Below, piece by piece: positions 36,481 through 47,621 of a DNA stretch of 64,000 nt. Source of the stretch: Voacanga thouarsii (Eukaryota > Streptophyta > Magnoliopsida > Gentianales > Apocynaceae). The notes below the pieces were generated by a model, which made no database searches, was not told the DNA's origin, and saw nothing but the letters and a program-made list of their open reading frames with translations. The stretch lies in NCBI GenBank assembly GCA_026120185.1, contig JANUWF010001683.1, positions 2,364,001 to 2,428,000 of the forward strand, written 5' to 3'. The translations under genes and the position numbers were made by a program. Numbering within the stretch: the stretch's first letter is position 1; the number at the start of each line of letters is the position of its first letter.

Positions 36481-37785
36481 AAGACGATTCATCCTCGAAT
36501 TACACGTGTGTAAGATCATAAACAAGTATTTTTTTGTGAAGATAAAAATACAAGTTTATACTCTCCCACATAAAGCTCATTTTCCCCTCATTTTCACTTT
36601 TCTTCTTTGTAGCCTCTTTCTCATTATTTTCATTCTTCAAACATAAGAAAGACTTAGTCATTTTATTTTCATCATCTTTCTTTTTTGTGCTCTCTTTAAG
36701 CTTTCCTTCTTTCCTTTCTTATTTTTGCTTCTTTTTTCTCAACTCTTTTCCTTGGTTGTCTTCTTCCCTCATGGTGTTTTGATCTTTAAGCACCTCACTA
36801 AGGGGCAATAGAAGTACTCTGATCTTTTTTCCATCCTTCTCTAATGTATATTTATTCACCTTCCCCTTGTTCATCACATTTCTATCAAACATTCATGGCC
36901 TTCCTAATAAAATTTATCCTACTTGCATTGGGAATACATCACATAGCACCACACATTTATAGGCCCCCATAGCAAACTCAACCTCAACTTGTTTGTTTAC
37001 TTTAACTTCACCACAATCACTTAACCAATAGAGTTTTTATGGTTTAGGATGTCTTATGGTTTCTAATCCTAAATCCTCTACTCAGGTAGCATTTATCACA
37101 GTGGTGCAACTTCCTCCATCTATGATCATACTGCAAGACTTTTGTTCAACTAGACACCTTGTGTAAAAGATATTTCACATTTGGAAATTCTCCTCTTCCC
37201 CAACAATATTTGCACCCATAATCTTTCTAGCAACCCTAATCAATGGAAGAACCTTCCCAACCTCAAACCCTTTTTCATTACCCACTTCCTTTCTTGGCTT
37301 TGGGGTTATCTTTGAAGATTGTTTAGGTGTCATATTTTTCTAGTTGGTGAATGTTGAAAAATGGGATTGGTATATGTAGACTTCTTAGGGTAAGTCCCTT
37401 TCCTTGCAACCCCTCAATTTCTTCCTAACCTTAAACTTTTCCTACCTCTTCCCTTTGTTGCAATTTTTTGATAACTTCCCATAAAATGTTTTCCACGTCC
37501 CTTCATTGGTTGGTCATATAATGGGGGTGGATGTTAGTACTCATTTTTCACTCTAAAGTTATCTTTCCTTTGTGCATTCGTTGAGGTTTAACTTTGGTTG
37601 GATTTTATCACCCCAATGTCCCTCCTCATGCCTTCCATTTTGCTTTGAAAATTTCAAAGGCAGCTTGAATATAAAATAAAGTTTCTTGGGACATTGTATT
37701 GAGAATTTCAAAGGTTCTCACTTAGAAAATTTGGATAAAAGTAAAAAGTAATTCCTCACAATCACTCCTTCACGTGTATCCACTC
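36481..37785 (-). pseudogene. pro: Gypsy D gag-end and protease remnant
   Basis: From about 37700 down on the minus strand: MSQETLFYIQAAFEIFKAK and a gag-start-like segment. Then a decayed stretch and the protease core MIIDGGSCTTVINATWVEDL (Asp-Gly-Gly instead of Asp-Ser/Thr-Gly), VKVNKQVEVEFAMG, and QVGYILLGRPWMFDRNVMN. It passes into a Lys/Glu-rich linker and ends directly at the PPT, so RT, RNase H and integrase were absent before copia B inserted. Several stops and frame changes are present. Confidence 0.75.
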
Positions 37786-38890
37786 TGTTGGGAAATATAA
37801 CCTCTTAGACTAGGTTTCTAATGTAAATATCAAATGTTTTAATAAAAGAATTTATTTTCAGAAATTATTTGTGAATTTATATTTTATTTGTGCATAATTA
37901 CGTTTGGAAAAGACCCATTGTGTTTAAGTAAGTGGTCCATGTGAATGGAGGTCTTTCACAGTAAGGTATGGATCACGGGTTACTTAACATATAAACATTT
38001 GTTCTTAACCGATTGATGAGAATGAGAATCTCATCATGTCTAGGTTATTATGTTGTGAATTCCAAATAGGGAATGACTTACCTTTAGCCAGTGAGTAGTC
38101 CACTCACTTCATGACATAAGTATATTTCGAATACGTAGAACATGACCTATAGTAGTGGTTTCTAAAAGTACTATATGGTAGAAACCTAGACTACTATTGC
38201 TACAGCGTAGACTAGTACTCTACGACTTGAGTATGAGTTGGTGGTTTGACGAAACTGGAAGCATGTACTTTGATATGCTATAGTTAAGGTTCTATCGTAT
38301 GACCAATATACTTGCATGTTGGGTATGTGTGACAAGTTAGTTAAGACTAACTTGTACAAGATAGTTTCTATACTATATCGTCCATTGTGGTTGTCTGAAT
38401 CATCTAAGTATCCAGGGCCCTGGAGAAAATGACTTGGATGTTTGCTTTAGGGAGCTCTATTGGAAAGCAGAAATAATACGGGAAGTCATAGATCATTGGA
38501 CTAGAAGCTTAAGGATGGTAGATGTCATTTGGAGAGGTGTTAGTACATTTCTTCCTCTCCATTGTATGGCGATGTATAAAGAGGTATTTTAGTCATTACA
38601 CCTATAGGTTGGAGACTTTGTTAACACAACATTGTCTTTGGGGTCAATATTTCCTAATGCTAATATTAGAAAATATTTAAAATATAAAATATAGCTATTT
38701 ATATGACAAGGGTATTTTGGTCATTTTAGTAGCCAAGGCGGTGTCTTTTTTAGTCCCCAGTATAGATCGTGAGTCCTAATTATATACAGGCTAAGGAATT
38801 AGTCTTAAATGAAATGAAATTTATTTTTATTTAAGGAGTCTGATTTAATTATTGGGTTAGAATAAAATAAAGGTCCATGGAGAGGTTGAG
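37786..38890 (+). mobile_element. 5' LTR of copia B, 3' truncated
   Basis: Matches 42622-43725 closely until GTCCATGGAGAG, then switches to gag-like sequence. About 700 bp of LTR plus the PBS are missing. Confidence 0.85.
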
Positions 38891-38894
38891 AAGA

Positions 38895-39505
38895 CGTGAA
38901 AGAAGACTGACGAAATGGCACGTTGCTATATGTTAGCCTCCATGTCTAATGTGCTCTAGTCAAAACACGAGCACATGGCCACTGCCTATAACATAAGTTA
39001 ATCATTAGCCACAATGTTTGCGGATAAAAGCCGGCCCGCAAGGCAGGAGGTTCTTCGAACTATCATAAACACTAAGATGGCTGAGAAAGTATCAGTCAGA
39101 GAGTATATGCTTAAGATGATTGCTGCTTTCGAAGAGGCAGAAATCTTAGAGGTTGTTATTAACCTCGAGAGCCAAGTGGACATGGTTCTCGAATCTCTAC
39201 CAGGTTCATTTACTCAGTTCAAATTGAATTACAACATGAACAAGTTAAACATGAGTTTAACTGAGTTGATGAAAGAACTCCAGATGGCAGAGAAGATCAT
39301 GAAGCCACAATCTAAGGCTATGATTGCTAAGGCTTTTTCCTCTAGACTTGGGTCGAAGCCCAGAAAGTTCAAGAAGAAGAAGGAAAACACAGCGGCCCAG
39401 CCCAAGACCCAGCCCAAAGACAAACCCAAGGGCAAGTGCTTCAAATGTGGACTGAAGAGACACTGAAAAAAGGAGTGTCCAGATCGTCAAGCTAATAAAA
39501 ATTCC
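38895..39505 (+). pseudogene. gag: Copia B gag remnant
   Basis: Open from 39014 (150 aa): VREYMLKMIAAFEEAEIL, ESLPGSFTQFKLNYNMNKLN, a Lys-rich region, then the zinc knuckle CFKCGLKRH, where the next codon is TGA, followed by KKECPD. The stop therefore falls inside the CCHC box. The N-terminal half of gag is missing through the internal deletion. Confidence 0.85.
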
Positions 39506-39790
39506 ACAGGTAATGTTTTCTATCTAGTGTCTATATCAATGATTAGATCAACTTCCACTTGGATGGTTGATTTAGGAGCCACTGATCACATCTGTAACTT
39601 TTTACAAGGGTTTAGAAAGATTAGAAGACTCCTGAAGGGCGAACATGAACTACGTGCGGGAAATGGAGCACAAGTCTGGGCCCTTGCATTGGGAGAGCTA
39701 GATCTTGTATTTGATTGTAATAGAATAGTGGTTTTAAGAGATATTTTATATGTACCTAGATTTCGATAGAATTTGATTTCAGTTGCGAAA
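39506..39790 (+). pseudogene. pro: Copia B protease remnant
   Basis: 80-aa frame with TWMVDLGATDHICNF. The catalytic triplet Asp-Ser-Gly reads Asp-Leu-Gly, so activity is unlikely. Followed by ILYVPRFR and a stop. Same overall order as in other plant copia elements. Confidence 0.8.
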
Positions 39791-40780
39791 CTAATAAATC
39801 AAGGATATTCCGTATCTTTCCATTCTGGTATTACTATCAGTAGCAATGGAGAAATTTTATGTACTGGGCACATGTATGGAAATCTATTCTTCTTAAACCC
39901 TATTAACAATCAATTAAATAATGCTTAATCTGAACCTTTAATAAGGAAGAGAAAGACTAATGTCAATGACTCGTATCTTTGGCATCTAAGGTTGGGTCAT
40001 ATCAACTCAATCAGGATTCAGAGGTTAATCTATCATGGGCCTTTGGGCTCATTGAGATTGAAAAATTGGCCTCAGTGTGAATCCTGCCTAATGGAAAAAA
40101 TGACCAAAAGGTCATTTATCCCAAAGGCAGATAGAGCTAAGAAGGTATTGAGTCTTGTTCATACTGATGTGTGTAGTCCCTTGTCTACACCAGTTAGAAG
40201 GGGTTTTGAGTACTTCATCACTTTTACGGATGATTGTACAAGTTTTGATTTTATTTATCAGATGAGATGCAAGTTTGACTCTTTTGATAAGTTCAAGGAG
40301 TTTAAGGCTGAAGTGGAGCGTCGGACAAGTAAACTGATCAAGATCTTACGATCGAATCGTAATGGAGAGTACCTCCTTGGTGAATTTAAGTACTATATGG
40401 TACATCATGGGAAGTATCCCAGCTCTCTACACTGGGGACACCCCAACAGAATAGAGTAGCTAAGAGAAGGAATAGGACATTGATAGAAATTGTCCCAAGC
40501 ATAATGTCTCATGCTACTCTTCTAGTGTCTTTTTGGGGATATGTTCTGGAAACAACGGCATACATTCTGAACTTGGTGCCTTCCAAGTCAGTACCTAGGA
40601 CTCCCTATGAGATGTGGACTGGGCATATGCCAAGTCTGAATCATCGCAGAATATGGGGTTGTTCAACTTATGTACCGGTCAAGGGAGACAAGTTGGAACC
40701 AAGATCAGAATTATGCTATTTTGTTAGGTATTCAAAAGGGACAAAGGGTGGTTACTTTTATCATCTTAGGGAGTAGAAAG
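39791..40780 (+). pseudogene. pol: Copia B pre-integrase and integrase remnant
   Basis: LWHLRLGHINSIRIQRL and QCESCLMEKMTKRSFIPK give the H..H..C..C finger. The core has LVHTDVCSPLST (first Asp), then LRSNRNGEYL where the second Asp is Asn. A frameshift and stop lie near 40450. The Glu region (RNRTLIEIVPSIMSHATL) lies past 40465, and SFWGYVLETTAYILN, VPSKSVPRTPYEMW, IWGCSTYV follow. Inactive as read. Confidence 0.85.
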
Positions 40781-40934
40781 TACTGGTAAGTACCATTTCT
40801 AGATACTTAGAGGATGATTAGAGTACTTCCATGAAAGGTTCAACTAGGTTGGAACTTGAGGAGAAGTTATCTTCAGAATTAACTTCTTTCTGATTGTGGA
40901 ACAAGAAGAGGCACAGCCTTAAGAACTTGTACAA

Positions 40935-41760
40935 TTGGAGCCTCGTCATAGTGGGAGAGTGTCTAGGGTTCCAAAAAGATGGATTGGAGAAGCTTTCGAG
41001 CTAGTCTCCGACCATCAGGAACAAGACCCCACTAGATATGACGAGGCTATTGCTGATGCCGATGCAAATCTATGGCATGAAAGAATGAAAGTCGTGATTG
41101 AGTCTATGTACTTTAGTTAGATTTGGGATCTTGTAGCTTCACCTGAAGGGATAAAATCCATTGGGTGTAAGTGGGTATACAAGAGAAAGAGGGGAGCGGA
41201 TGGGAAGGTGGAAACCTTCAAAGCTAGGCTTGTGGCGAAAGAGTATACTTAGAAAGGGGAATCCATTATGAGGAAACTTTTTCCCCGGTCGTCATGCTTA
41301 AGTTCATCCGTATCCTCCTTACCATTGCATGTCATTATGACTACGAGATATGGCAAATGGATGTTGAGATGGCATTTTTAAATGGCCATCTTAGCGAAGA
41401 CATCTATATGTCCGAACCAGAAGGCTTTATTGCTAAAGGCCAAGAATATATGGTTTGTAAGCTTAAGAAGTCAATTTATGGACTTAAGCAGGTATCGAGA
41501 TTATGGAACATTCGTTTTGATGAAATTGTAAAGTCTTACGGTTTCACTCAAAACGAGGATAAACCATGTGTGTACAGAAAACTTGAAGGCATTAATGTAG
41601 TTTTTCTTATCTTGTATATGGATGGCATTCTACTCATTGAAAATGATGTAGGGTCATTGTCATCTACAAAGGTTTGGCTTCCTAGTCAATTCAGTATGAA
41701 GGACTTAGGAGAAGCTAGCTACATTCTCGGGATTAGGCTTTTTAGAAATAGGAAGTAGAG
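40935..41760 (+). pseudogene. pol: Copia B reverse transcriptase remnant
   Basis: Begins with the PRHSGR-like connector, then YDEAIADADANLWHERMK, a stop, and KSIGCKWVYKRKRGADGK. After another stop and a frameshift the palm region is open (41294-41758): YEIWQMDVEMAFLNGHL, EDIYMSEPEGF, CKLKKSIYGLKQ. The catalytic box reads LYMDGILL, with Gly in place of the second metal-binding Asp of Y-x-D-D. SMKDLGEASYILGI follows before a stop. Confidence 0.85.
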
Positions 41761-41799
41761 AATGTTAGGATTATCCCAAGTGGCAAACATTGACAAGAT

Positions 41800-42605
41800 G
41801 CTGACCAAGTACAGCATGGTCTCATACCAGGGATCTCTAATTCCTTGCAGACATGGGTTGTCATTTTTTTCAAATGACTGTCCTAAGTCTCAAAAAGAAA
41901 AAGACAAAAATGAGTAGGATTCCTTACGCTTTGGTGGTGGTAAGTCTCATGTATGCCATGCTATGTACTAAGCCAGATATCTGCTTTGCTATAGGCTTGG
42001 TTAGCAGATATCAGTCAAACTCTGGGGAAGTTCATTGGCAAGCTGTAAAGCATATTATCAAGTACCTCAAGGGAACGAGAGATTATATGCTGGTTTACAT
42101 GGCTGATGACTTGGTTTCTACAGGATATACAGACTCAAACTTCCAGGCAGATAAGGATGAAAGAAAATCTACTAGTGGATATATCTTCACCTTGTCTGGA
42201 GGAGCCATTTCATGGAAGAGTATCAAGCAATCTTGCATTGCTGACTTAACCATGGAAATTGAGTATGTGGCAGCTTCGGAGGCATCTAAGGAAACAGTTT
42301 GGCTCCAGAAGTTCCTTTCAGAACTTGGAGTCGTGCCACACATGGACAGGGTGATTGTGATGTATTGCGATAACACTGAAGCAGTATTGCAATCCAAAGA
42401 ACCAAGGAACCACAAAAAGTGAAAGCATATTGAGAGGAAGTACTACCTGATGTAGGATTTCATCTAGAGACGGGAAGTCATGGTAGAACAGATTACCTTA
42501 AAGAATAATCTAGCAGATTCATTTACCAAGCCTTTGGCTGAGAGAGTATTCAAGAGACACTTACATGCTATAGGGGTGGTCACCAACAGACTTACATAAC
42601 CTTAG
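41800..42605 (+). pseudogene. pol: Copia B RNase H remnant
   Basis: Open at 41853-42422: SLMYAMLCTKPDICFAIGLV, HWQAVKHIIKYLKGTRDY, GYTDSNFQADKDERKSTSGY, ISWKSIKQSCIADLTMEIEY, CDNTEAVLQSKEPRNHKK. A TGA then breaks the C-terminus (KHIERKYYLM...), ending with NNLADSFTKPL and the PPT. The first Asp, the Glu of the MEIEY segment and the CDNTEA Asp are all visible. Confidence 0.85.
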
Positions 42606-42609
42606 AGTG

Positions 42610-42620
42610 CAAGTGGGAGA
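42610..42620 (+). other. Polypurine tract of copia B
   Basis: CAAGTGGGAGA, one base before the LTR start TGTTGGGAAATATGCC at 42622. Confidence 0.85.
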
Positions 42621-42621
42621 T

Positions 42622-44430
42622 TGTTGGGAAATATGCCATCTTAGACTAGGTTTCTGATATAAATATCGAATGTTTTAATAAAAGAATTTGTTTTCAGAAA
42701 TTGTTTGTGAATTTTTAATTTATTTATGCACAATTACATTTGGAAAAGACCCATTGTATTTAAGTAAGTGGTCTATATGAATAGAAGTCTTTCATAGTAA
42801 GGTATGGATCATGGGTTACTTAACACATAAACGTTTATTCTTAACCGATTGATGAGAATGTGAATCTCATTATGTCTAGGTTATTATGTTGTAAATTTCA
42901 AATAGGGAATGACTTACTTTTAGCTAGTGAGTAGTCCACTTACTTCATGACATAAGCGTAGTTTGAATACATAGAACAGGACCTGTAGTAGTGGTTTCTA
43001 AAAATACTATATGGTAGAAACCTAGACTAGTACTGCTACAGCATGGACTAGTACTCTACGACTTGAGTATGAGTTGGTAGTCTGACAAAGCTGGAAGCAT
43101 GTACTTTGATATGCTATAGTTGAGGTTCTATCGTAGGACCAATATACTTGCATGTTGGGTACGTGTGACAAGTTAGTTAAGACTGACTTGTACAAGATAG
43201 TTTCTATACTATATCGTCCATTGTGGTTGTCTAAATCATCTAAATATCCAGGGCCCTGGGGAACATGACTTGGATATTTGTTTTAGGGTAACTCCATTGG
43301 AAAACAGAAACAATCCAAGAAGTCATGGATCATTGGACTAGAAGCCTAAGGATGGTAGATGTCATTTGGAGAAGTGTTAGTACATTTCTTCCTTTCCAAT
43401 GTACGACGATGTATAGAGGGTTATTTTAGTCATTACACCAATAGGTCGGAGACTTTGCTTAAGCATCATTGTCTTTGGGGTCAATATTTCCTAATGCTAA
43501 TATTAGAAAATATTTAAAATATAAAATACAGATATTTATATGACAAGGGTATTTTGGTTAATTTAGTAGCCAAAGCGGTTTCTCTTTTGGTCCCCAGTAT
43601 AGTCTGTGAGTCCTAATTATAAACAGGCTAAGGAATTGGTCTTAAATTAAGTGAAATTTATTTTATTTAAGGAGTCTGGTTTAATTATTGGGCTAGAATA
43701 ATATAAATGTCCATGGAGAGAGAGAATTAATTAAATTAGTTTGGTGGGTTAATTAATTGTTCAGGGCTTTAGCCCAGTTTGAATAATTAAAGATTGACCT
43801 GGGACTAAACCAATATAGGCTTGTTAATTGGACTAATTTATTTGGGCTGAAAAATTAATTATTTATTAGAGCATTTATTTGGTTGTAATTAGAATGATTA
43901 ATTTAGTCCAAAAGGCTATACTAAGAGTCCAATGGGTCAGTCCAGTTTAACCTGGGGTTTTATTTAGATTAAACAGGAGAATAGTGAAGTGCGTTATTTT
44001 TGACTGCCTCTTCTCTGGGTCTAGAGAGAACGTTGTTTTTTTTTTCTTCTGGTGTGAAAAAAAAAAAAAACAGACATCTCCTTTCTCTCTCCAAGAAAAA
44101 ATCCTTAACCCTGTGAGTTGTTCACCAAATGTGGATTAGGCGAGGTTGGCATTCATATACATGCACAGACGAAGTAGGAGGCTTGCAGGAATCGCATTAG
44201 AGGTTTCCACCAACGCACCTACCCCAATCCCACACATTCTGGTCTAGCTAATTCTGAGAACAAGGAAAAGAGGTAAAAAAAATTTTTCCCTCAGAGTCTC
44301 ATCAGGCCGTGATCGGCATCGGCTGAGGTTGTCGGAACCGGTGCCAGCTCCAGCTTGTGTGTTTCCTGTTCTTCAAGTTTTCCAATTTTTGCTTCCTCTG
44401 CATGCTTTACTTCCCCCTTTTAAACCTTCA
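42622..44430 (+). mobile_element. 3' LTR of copia B
   Basis: 1,809 bp, TGTTGGGAAA...CCTTCA. Same family as 14480-16377 and 61029-62894. The proximal 1.1 kb matches 37786-38890. GC-rich block (CGGCATCGGCTGAGG, ACCGGTGCCAGC) at about 44310-44350. Confidence 0.85.
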
Positions 44431-44435
44431 CACTC

Positions 44436-45201
44436 AAGAATTGATGCCCAACCCTTATGTTTAACGCTCTTAAACTTTTATATAAATAAGCTTACCCTCT
44501 TGCCTTTTTGTTAATTCACTCAAATGCTCAACAAATTCTTCCCATAAAAGTCTCCCCAATTGCTTAGGAATTAGACCAAACTTTGACAAGTCCACTAACT
44601 CTCTAAGGACAACCAACTAGATGACTAACAGTGGAAGTTGATCAACACACAATAATAAGCCTTAAGGACTTTATATCAATCAAGTAGATTCAATGAATTT
44701 AAGAAGCTCAACAAAATTAAAATAGGTGAATGGACAAGACCTAACAAGAATTTTCAATGTAACACTAGAGGATTAAGGAATTAGCATTCAAGAGCAAGAG
44801 CAAGAGTTTATCAACTAAGATGATCTCAAATGGACAAGAAATATCTCCAAAATGCTTGAAATGATAGATAATCAACTATAGAAAGTGTTTGCAAAAGTTT
44901 TAGCCATAATCTCAAGTGAAAGTTCACTCAAGCAAAATATCAAACACTTTGTAGGTAATTTTTGAAATTCATGACATAGAAAAAATTTTAAGCAATTTTA
45001 GCCCCCAAAAATTCAACAAAAAACAAGAAATTTGCAATCCCCAATGTTATACTATCAACCAGGCTCAAGTTTAACATGTAAATGACAAGACAACTCAATG
45101 AAAACTTGACCTTTTTATAGTACAATTTTGAGTTTCGGGATTAACCAATTTTGAAGCCTTGTTCAATGTCTTCAAGCTCTAATGAGAATCAAAGCTTTCT
45201 C
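44436..45201 (-). other. 5' leader of D
   Basis: Noncoding. Similar in order to the D3 leader (for example CCCAATTGCTTAGGAATTAG at 44558 compared with 48771). Ends at the copia B insertion site. Confidence 0.6.
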
Positions 45202-45213
45202 GCTCTAATACCA
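45202..45213 (-). other. Primer-binding site of D
   Basis: Minus-strand TGGTATTAGAGC (one C-to-T change from the initiator-Met type), seven bases after the LTR end. Confidence 0.8.
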
Positions 45214-45220
45214 AACTATT

Positions 45221-46340
45221 TGATATAATCTTGGGGGTGATTTCTCAATGAATTTCGTGGCCAAAATTGGGGTAAAATACAAGACCCATGAAAGAGCTAA
45301 AAACGGTGATTTTTGTGAAAAATAAGATACCTGATTCAATTACTAGGACCTAAGCCAAAATAAAGAACTTAGAACACTAGAAATAAGAATCAAGTCATCC
45401 AAATCACAACTAAAGACCCTTGATTCAAAAAGAAATCAAGAACACTTTGAAGAAGACGATTTAGGCAACCAACTTTTCCTCCAACAAGAACTTTAGATTA
45501 TTTATAACCTAAGACCTAAATTAGCAAGCTAATTGATCTATCCTAAAAGAGTTTATAGACTCAATAAAAATGGAAGGACTAGGCCTTAAGAATGGTCTTG
45601 ATGTTCATGGGATTTACCCAAAAGGAATAACTTCTCAAAAGCTCTCAAATGAGACTCCTTAATTTCTATCAATATTCAAAGTTGTTAAATTTGAAATATT
45701 ATAATGCCATATATGTAGGCATCTAAACCTAACTAAGGTGAGAAAAAATCTCAGCCATTTAAACCTTTAAAAGGTTCAAAATATGCCTATTACATAATAA
45801 AAGTCATGAGGAATTAAATTAGAAACAAAAATTAAAGAAAACAAGAAAAATTAGTAAAATTGGGCTATGCATGAACTGACCTGGCGCGGGGTCCTCTTGG
45901 TGTGCCTAGTGCCAGGTTATATCTACAAAACTTAGCCAACGGGCCAAGAGGACCTGGCGCCAAGTAGTCTTGTTGGGATTGGCGCCTGGTGCGCACTGGT
46001 TCTTCACAGTCAGCTCTTTTTTCTTGTCCTCAACCTTTCTTCCGCACGCCCTTCATCCTTCACACAAATTGTTGTTCAAACTTTGATCTTCTTAGCTCTT
46101 CTTTGATCCTCTATCGTTGGACAATTGATTCTTGATTTATCTTCTCAAAGGTCTTTCAAGCTTCTCTTTGGCACCCACTTCTCTACTATTTTTATATTCC
46201 TTGGCTTGGTGGCGTGTTTGACTTGAATCCTCCATTGAAAGCCTTCGTAATTTAAGTTCTTCCTTGGCATCGTAGAATGTGGTTTGAATCTCTAGCCCCC
46301 TTCTTTAGCTTTAACATGATACTTAAGTGGATTCCTATCA
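45221..46340 (-). mobile_element. 5' LTR of D
   Basis: Minus strand: TGATAGGAATCC at 46340 to AAGATTATATCA at 45221, 1,120 bp, TGATA/TATCA inverted ends. Contains CCTGGCGCCAAG-type GC blocks at about 45885-45995. Holds the empty target of array E at 45427-45436. Confidence 0.85.
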
Positions 46341-46345
46341 AGAAT

Positions 46346-47616
46346 CCATAATATATATAGATTCTTAATTCCCAATTGCTATTATAATTTTTGTTAATTA
46401 CAATATGGCCCGCGAATTATAACTAATTATAATTCGACCACAACAACCTTTTCTTTTCACAATCAACCTTGTAATGTTATCGAATAACATTTTAAGCACT
46501 TAATCCTCTATTGTGTGTGATCTATTTGGTTTCTCAATCGATTGGTAGCAAAATATGAATTAATATAAATATCTTTATGATTAATAATCCTTAATAATTT
46601 TTTAGAATTAACTTATTAATTCTAATAAGGATTGATTTATTAATTCTCTAATTAATAAATCCATATTCAACAAATTATGAGCGGTATCTAGGAACATATC
46701 ATGATCACCCAAAAGTCCAGAAAGTCAAGTGGCTTGACATGAACCTTTCAATAGCAAATAACAATGTAATAAACTCTTTTCACCATATAATATATCATTC
46801 GGTTTGGAGTACGGAATTAGTGCAAACTCCTTCTATAATAATAAATTAATTCTAACCCGAATATTTTAGTACTTGTTCATGGAATTCACTAATCATCATA
46901 TGTATCAATTGGAACCATTTCCAATATACAATCCCCTTGGCCAAGGACTTGCCGAGTAGTGATTCCTACAAGTGGCCGTGAGATATTCACCCATACTTTT
47001 AGGAGTGGTGAATCTTTTATTGATCCTCTCAACTACTTTCGTTTGCTTCATATTGTACCTAATATCCATCTTATAGGTAGTCTTGTCAGGACTCCAGATA
47101 TAGGAATCAAAGTCCAACACATAGCAAATAAAGTAACTTGGAGATCTCGAGTCTAAGGATACTTGCACATTTGCTATGATGAGATTCTATCACTAGCACT
47201 AAATAATTATCCATGTGATTATCTCATAGTTAGGTAATCCAATGTACTTGTTTAGGTAACAAGTAACCATATGTTAACTTTGAGTATCACAATACTCACG
47301 AATGTGAGAACTACCTTCTGATCAAATCAAGAAGTACAATACATGCTAGTCTTAACGTATTAATGATGTCCTATCTTATTCATACTAGGACTAGGAATAA
47401 TTTAAGTACGAAGACTATCCAGTGTAGTAGGAATCTCATATCATGATCTCTATTATGATTTCCTTAACATAGCGTTGCACTTGAGACTTTATCTAACAAT
47501 TAAATTCACACGAAAGTATAAATAAAACTAGCTGAAAGATAAAAAAATGACTTATTTTATTAATAATACACAATATATATAATGCATGTGATTGCCTCTA
47601 GGGCATAACACTAATA
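46346..47616 (-). mobile_element. 5' LTR of copia F, U3-side part
   Basis: The minus strand starts TATTAGTGTTATGCCCTAGA at 47616. Matches the palindrome arms throughout and continues at 22314 after removal of D. The right flank 47617-47621 is TAATC. F is inserted in the gag-like ORF of D3. Confidence 0.8.
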
Positions 47617-47621
47617 TAATC

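Larger units (their letters stand above)
37786..44430 (+). mobile_element. Ty1/copia element B, nearly full length, TSD CACTC
   Basis: Truncated 5' LTR (37786-38890), gag, protease, integrase, RT, RNase H, PPT (42610-42620), 3' LTR (42622-44430). Perfect 5-bp TSD CACTC at 37781-37785 and 44431-44435; LTR termini TGTTGGG...CCTTCA. The distal 5' LTR, PBS and gag N-terminus are deleted internally at about 38890. The domain order protease-integrase-RT-RNase H defines copia. It is inserted in the interior of gypsy D. Confidence 0.9.
22315..46340 (-). mobile_element. Gypsy element D (gag-PR type), host of two nested insertions
   Basis: Minus-strand order: 5' LTR (45221-46340), PBS (45202-45213), leader (44436-45201), [copia B], protease remnant and PPT (36467-37785), 3' LTR (36466 to 35615 and 22532 to 22315, split by array E). 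Identical 5-bp TSDs AGAAT lie at 22310-22314 and 46341-46345. Without the nested elements D is only about 4.3 kb; it lacks RT, RNase H, integrase and most of gag, so it could only have moved with help from another element. It sits inside the 5' LTR of copia F. Confidence 0.85.

Noticed and set aside
39229..39490. Minus-strand Phe/Leu-rich ORFs opposite copia B gag
   Set aside because: Antisense shadows of the Lys-rich gag C-terminus.
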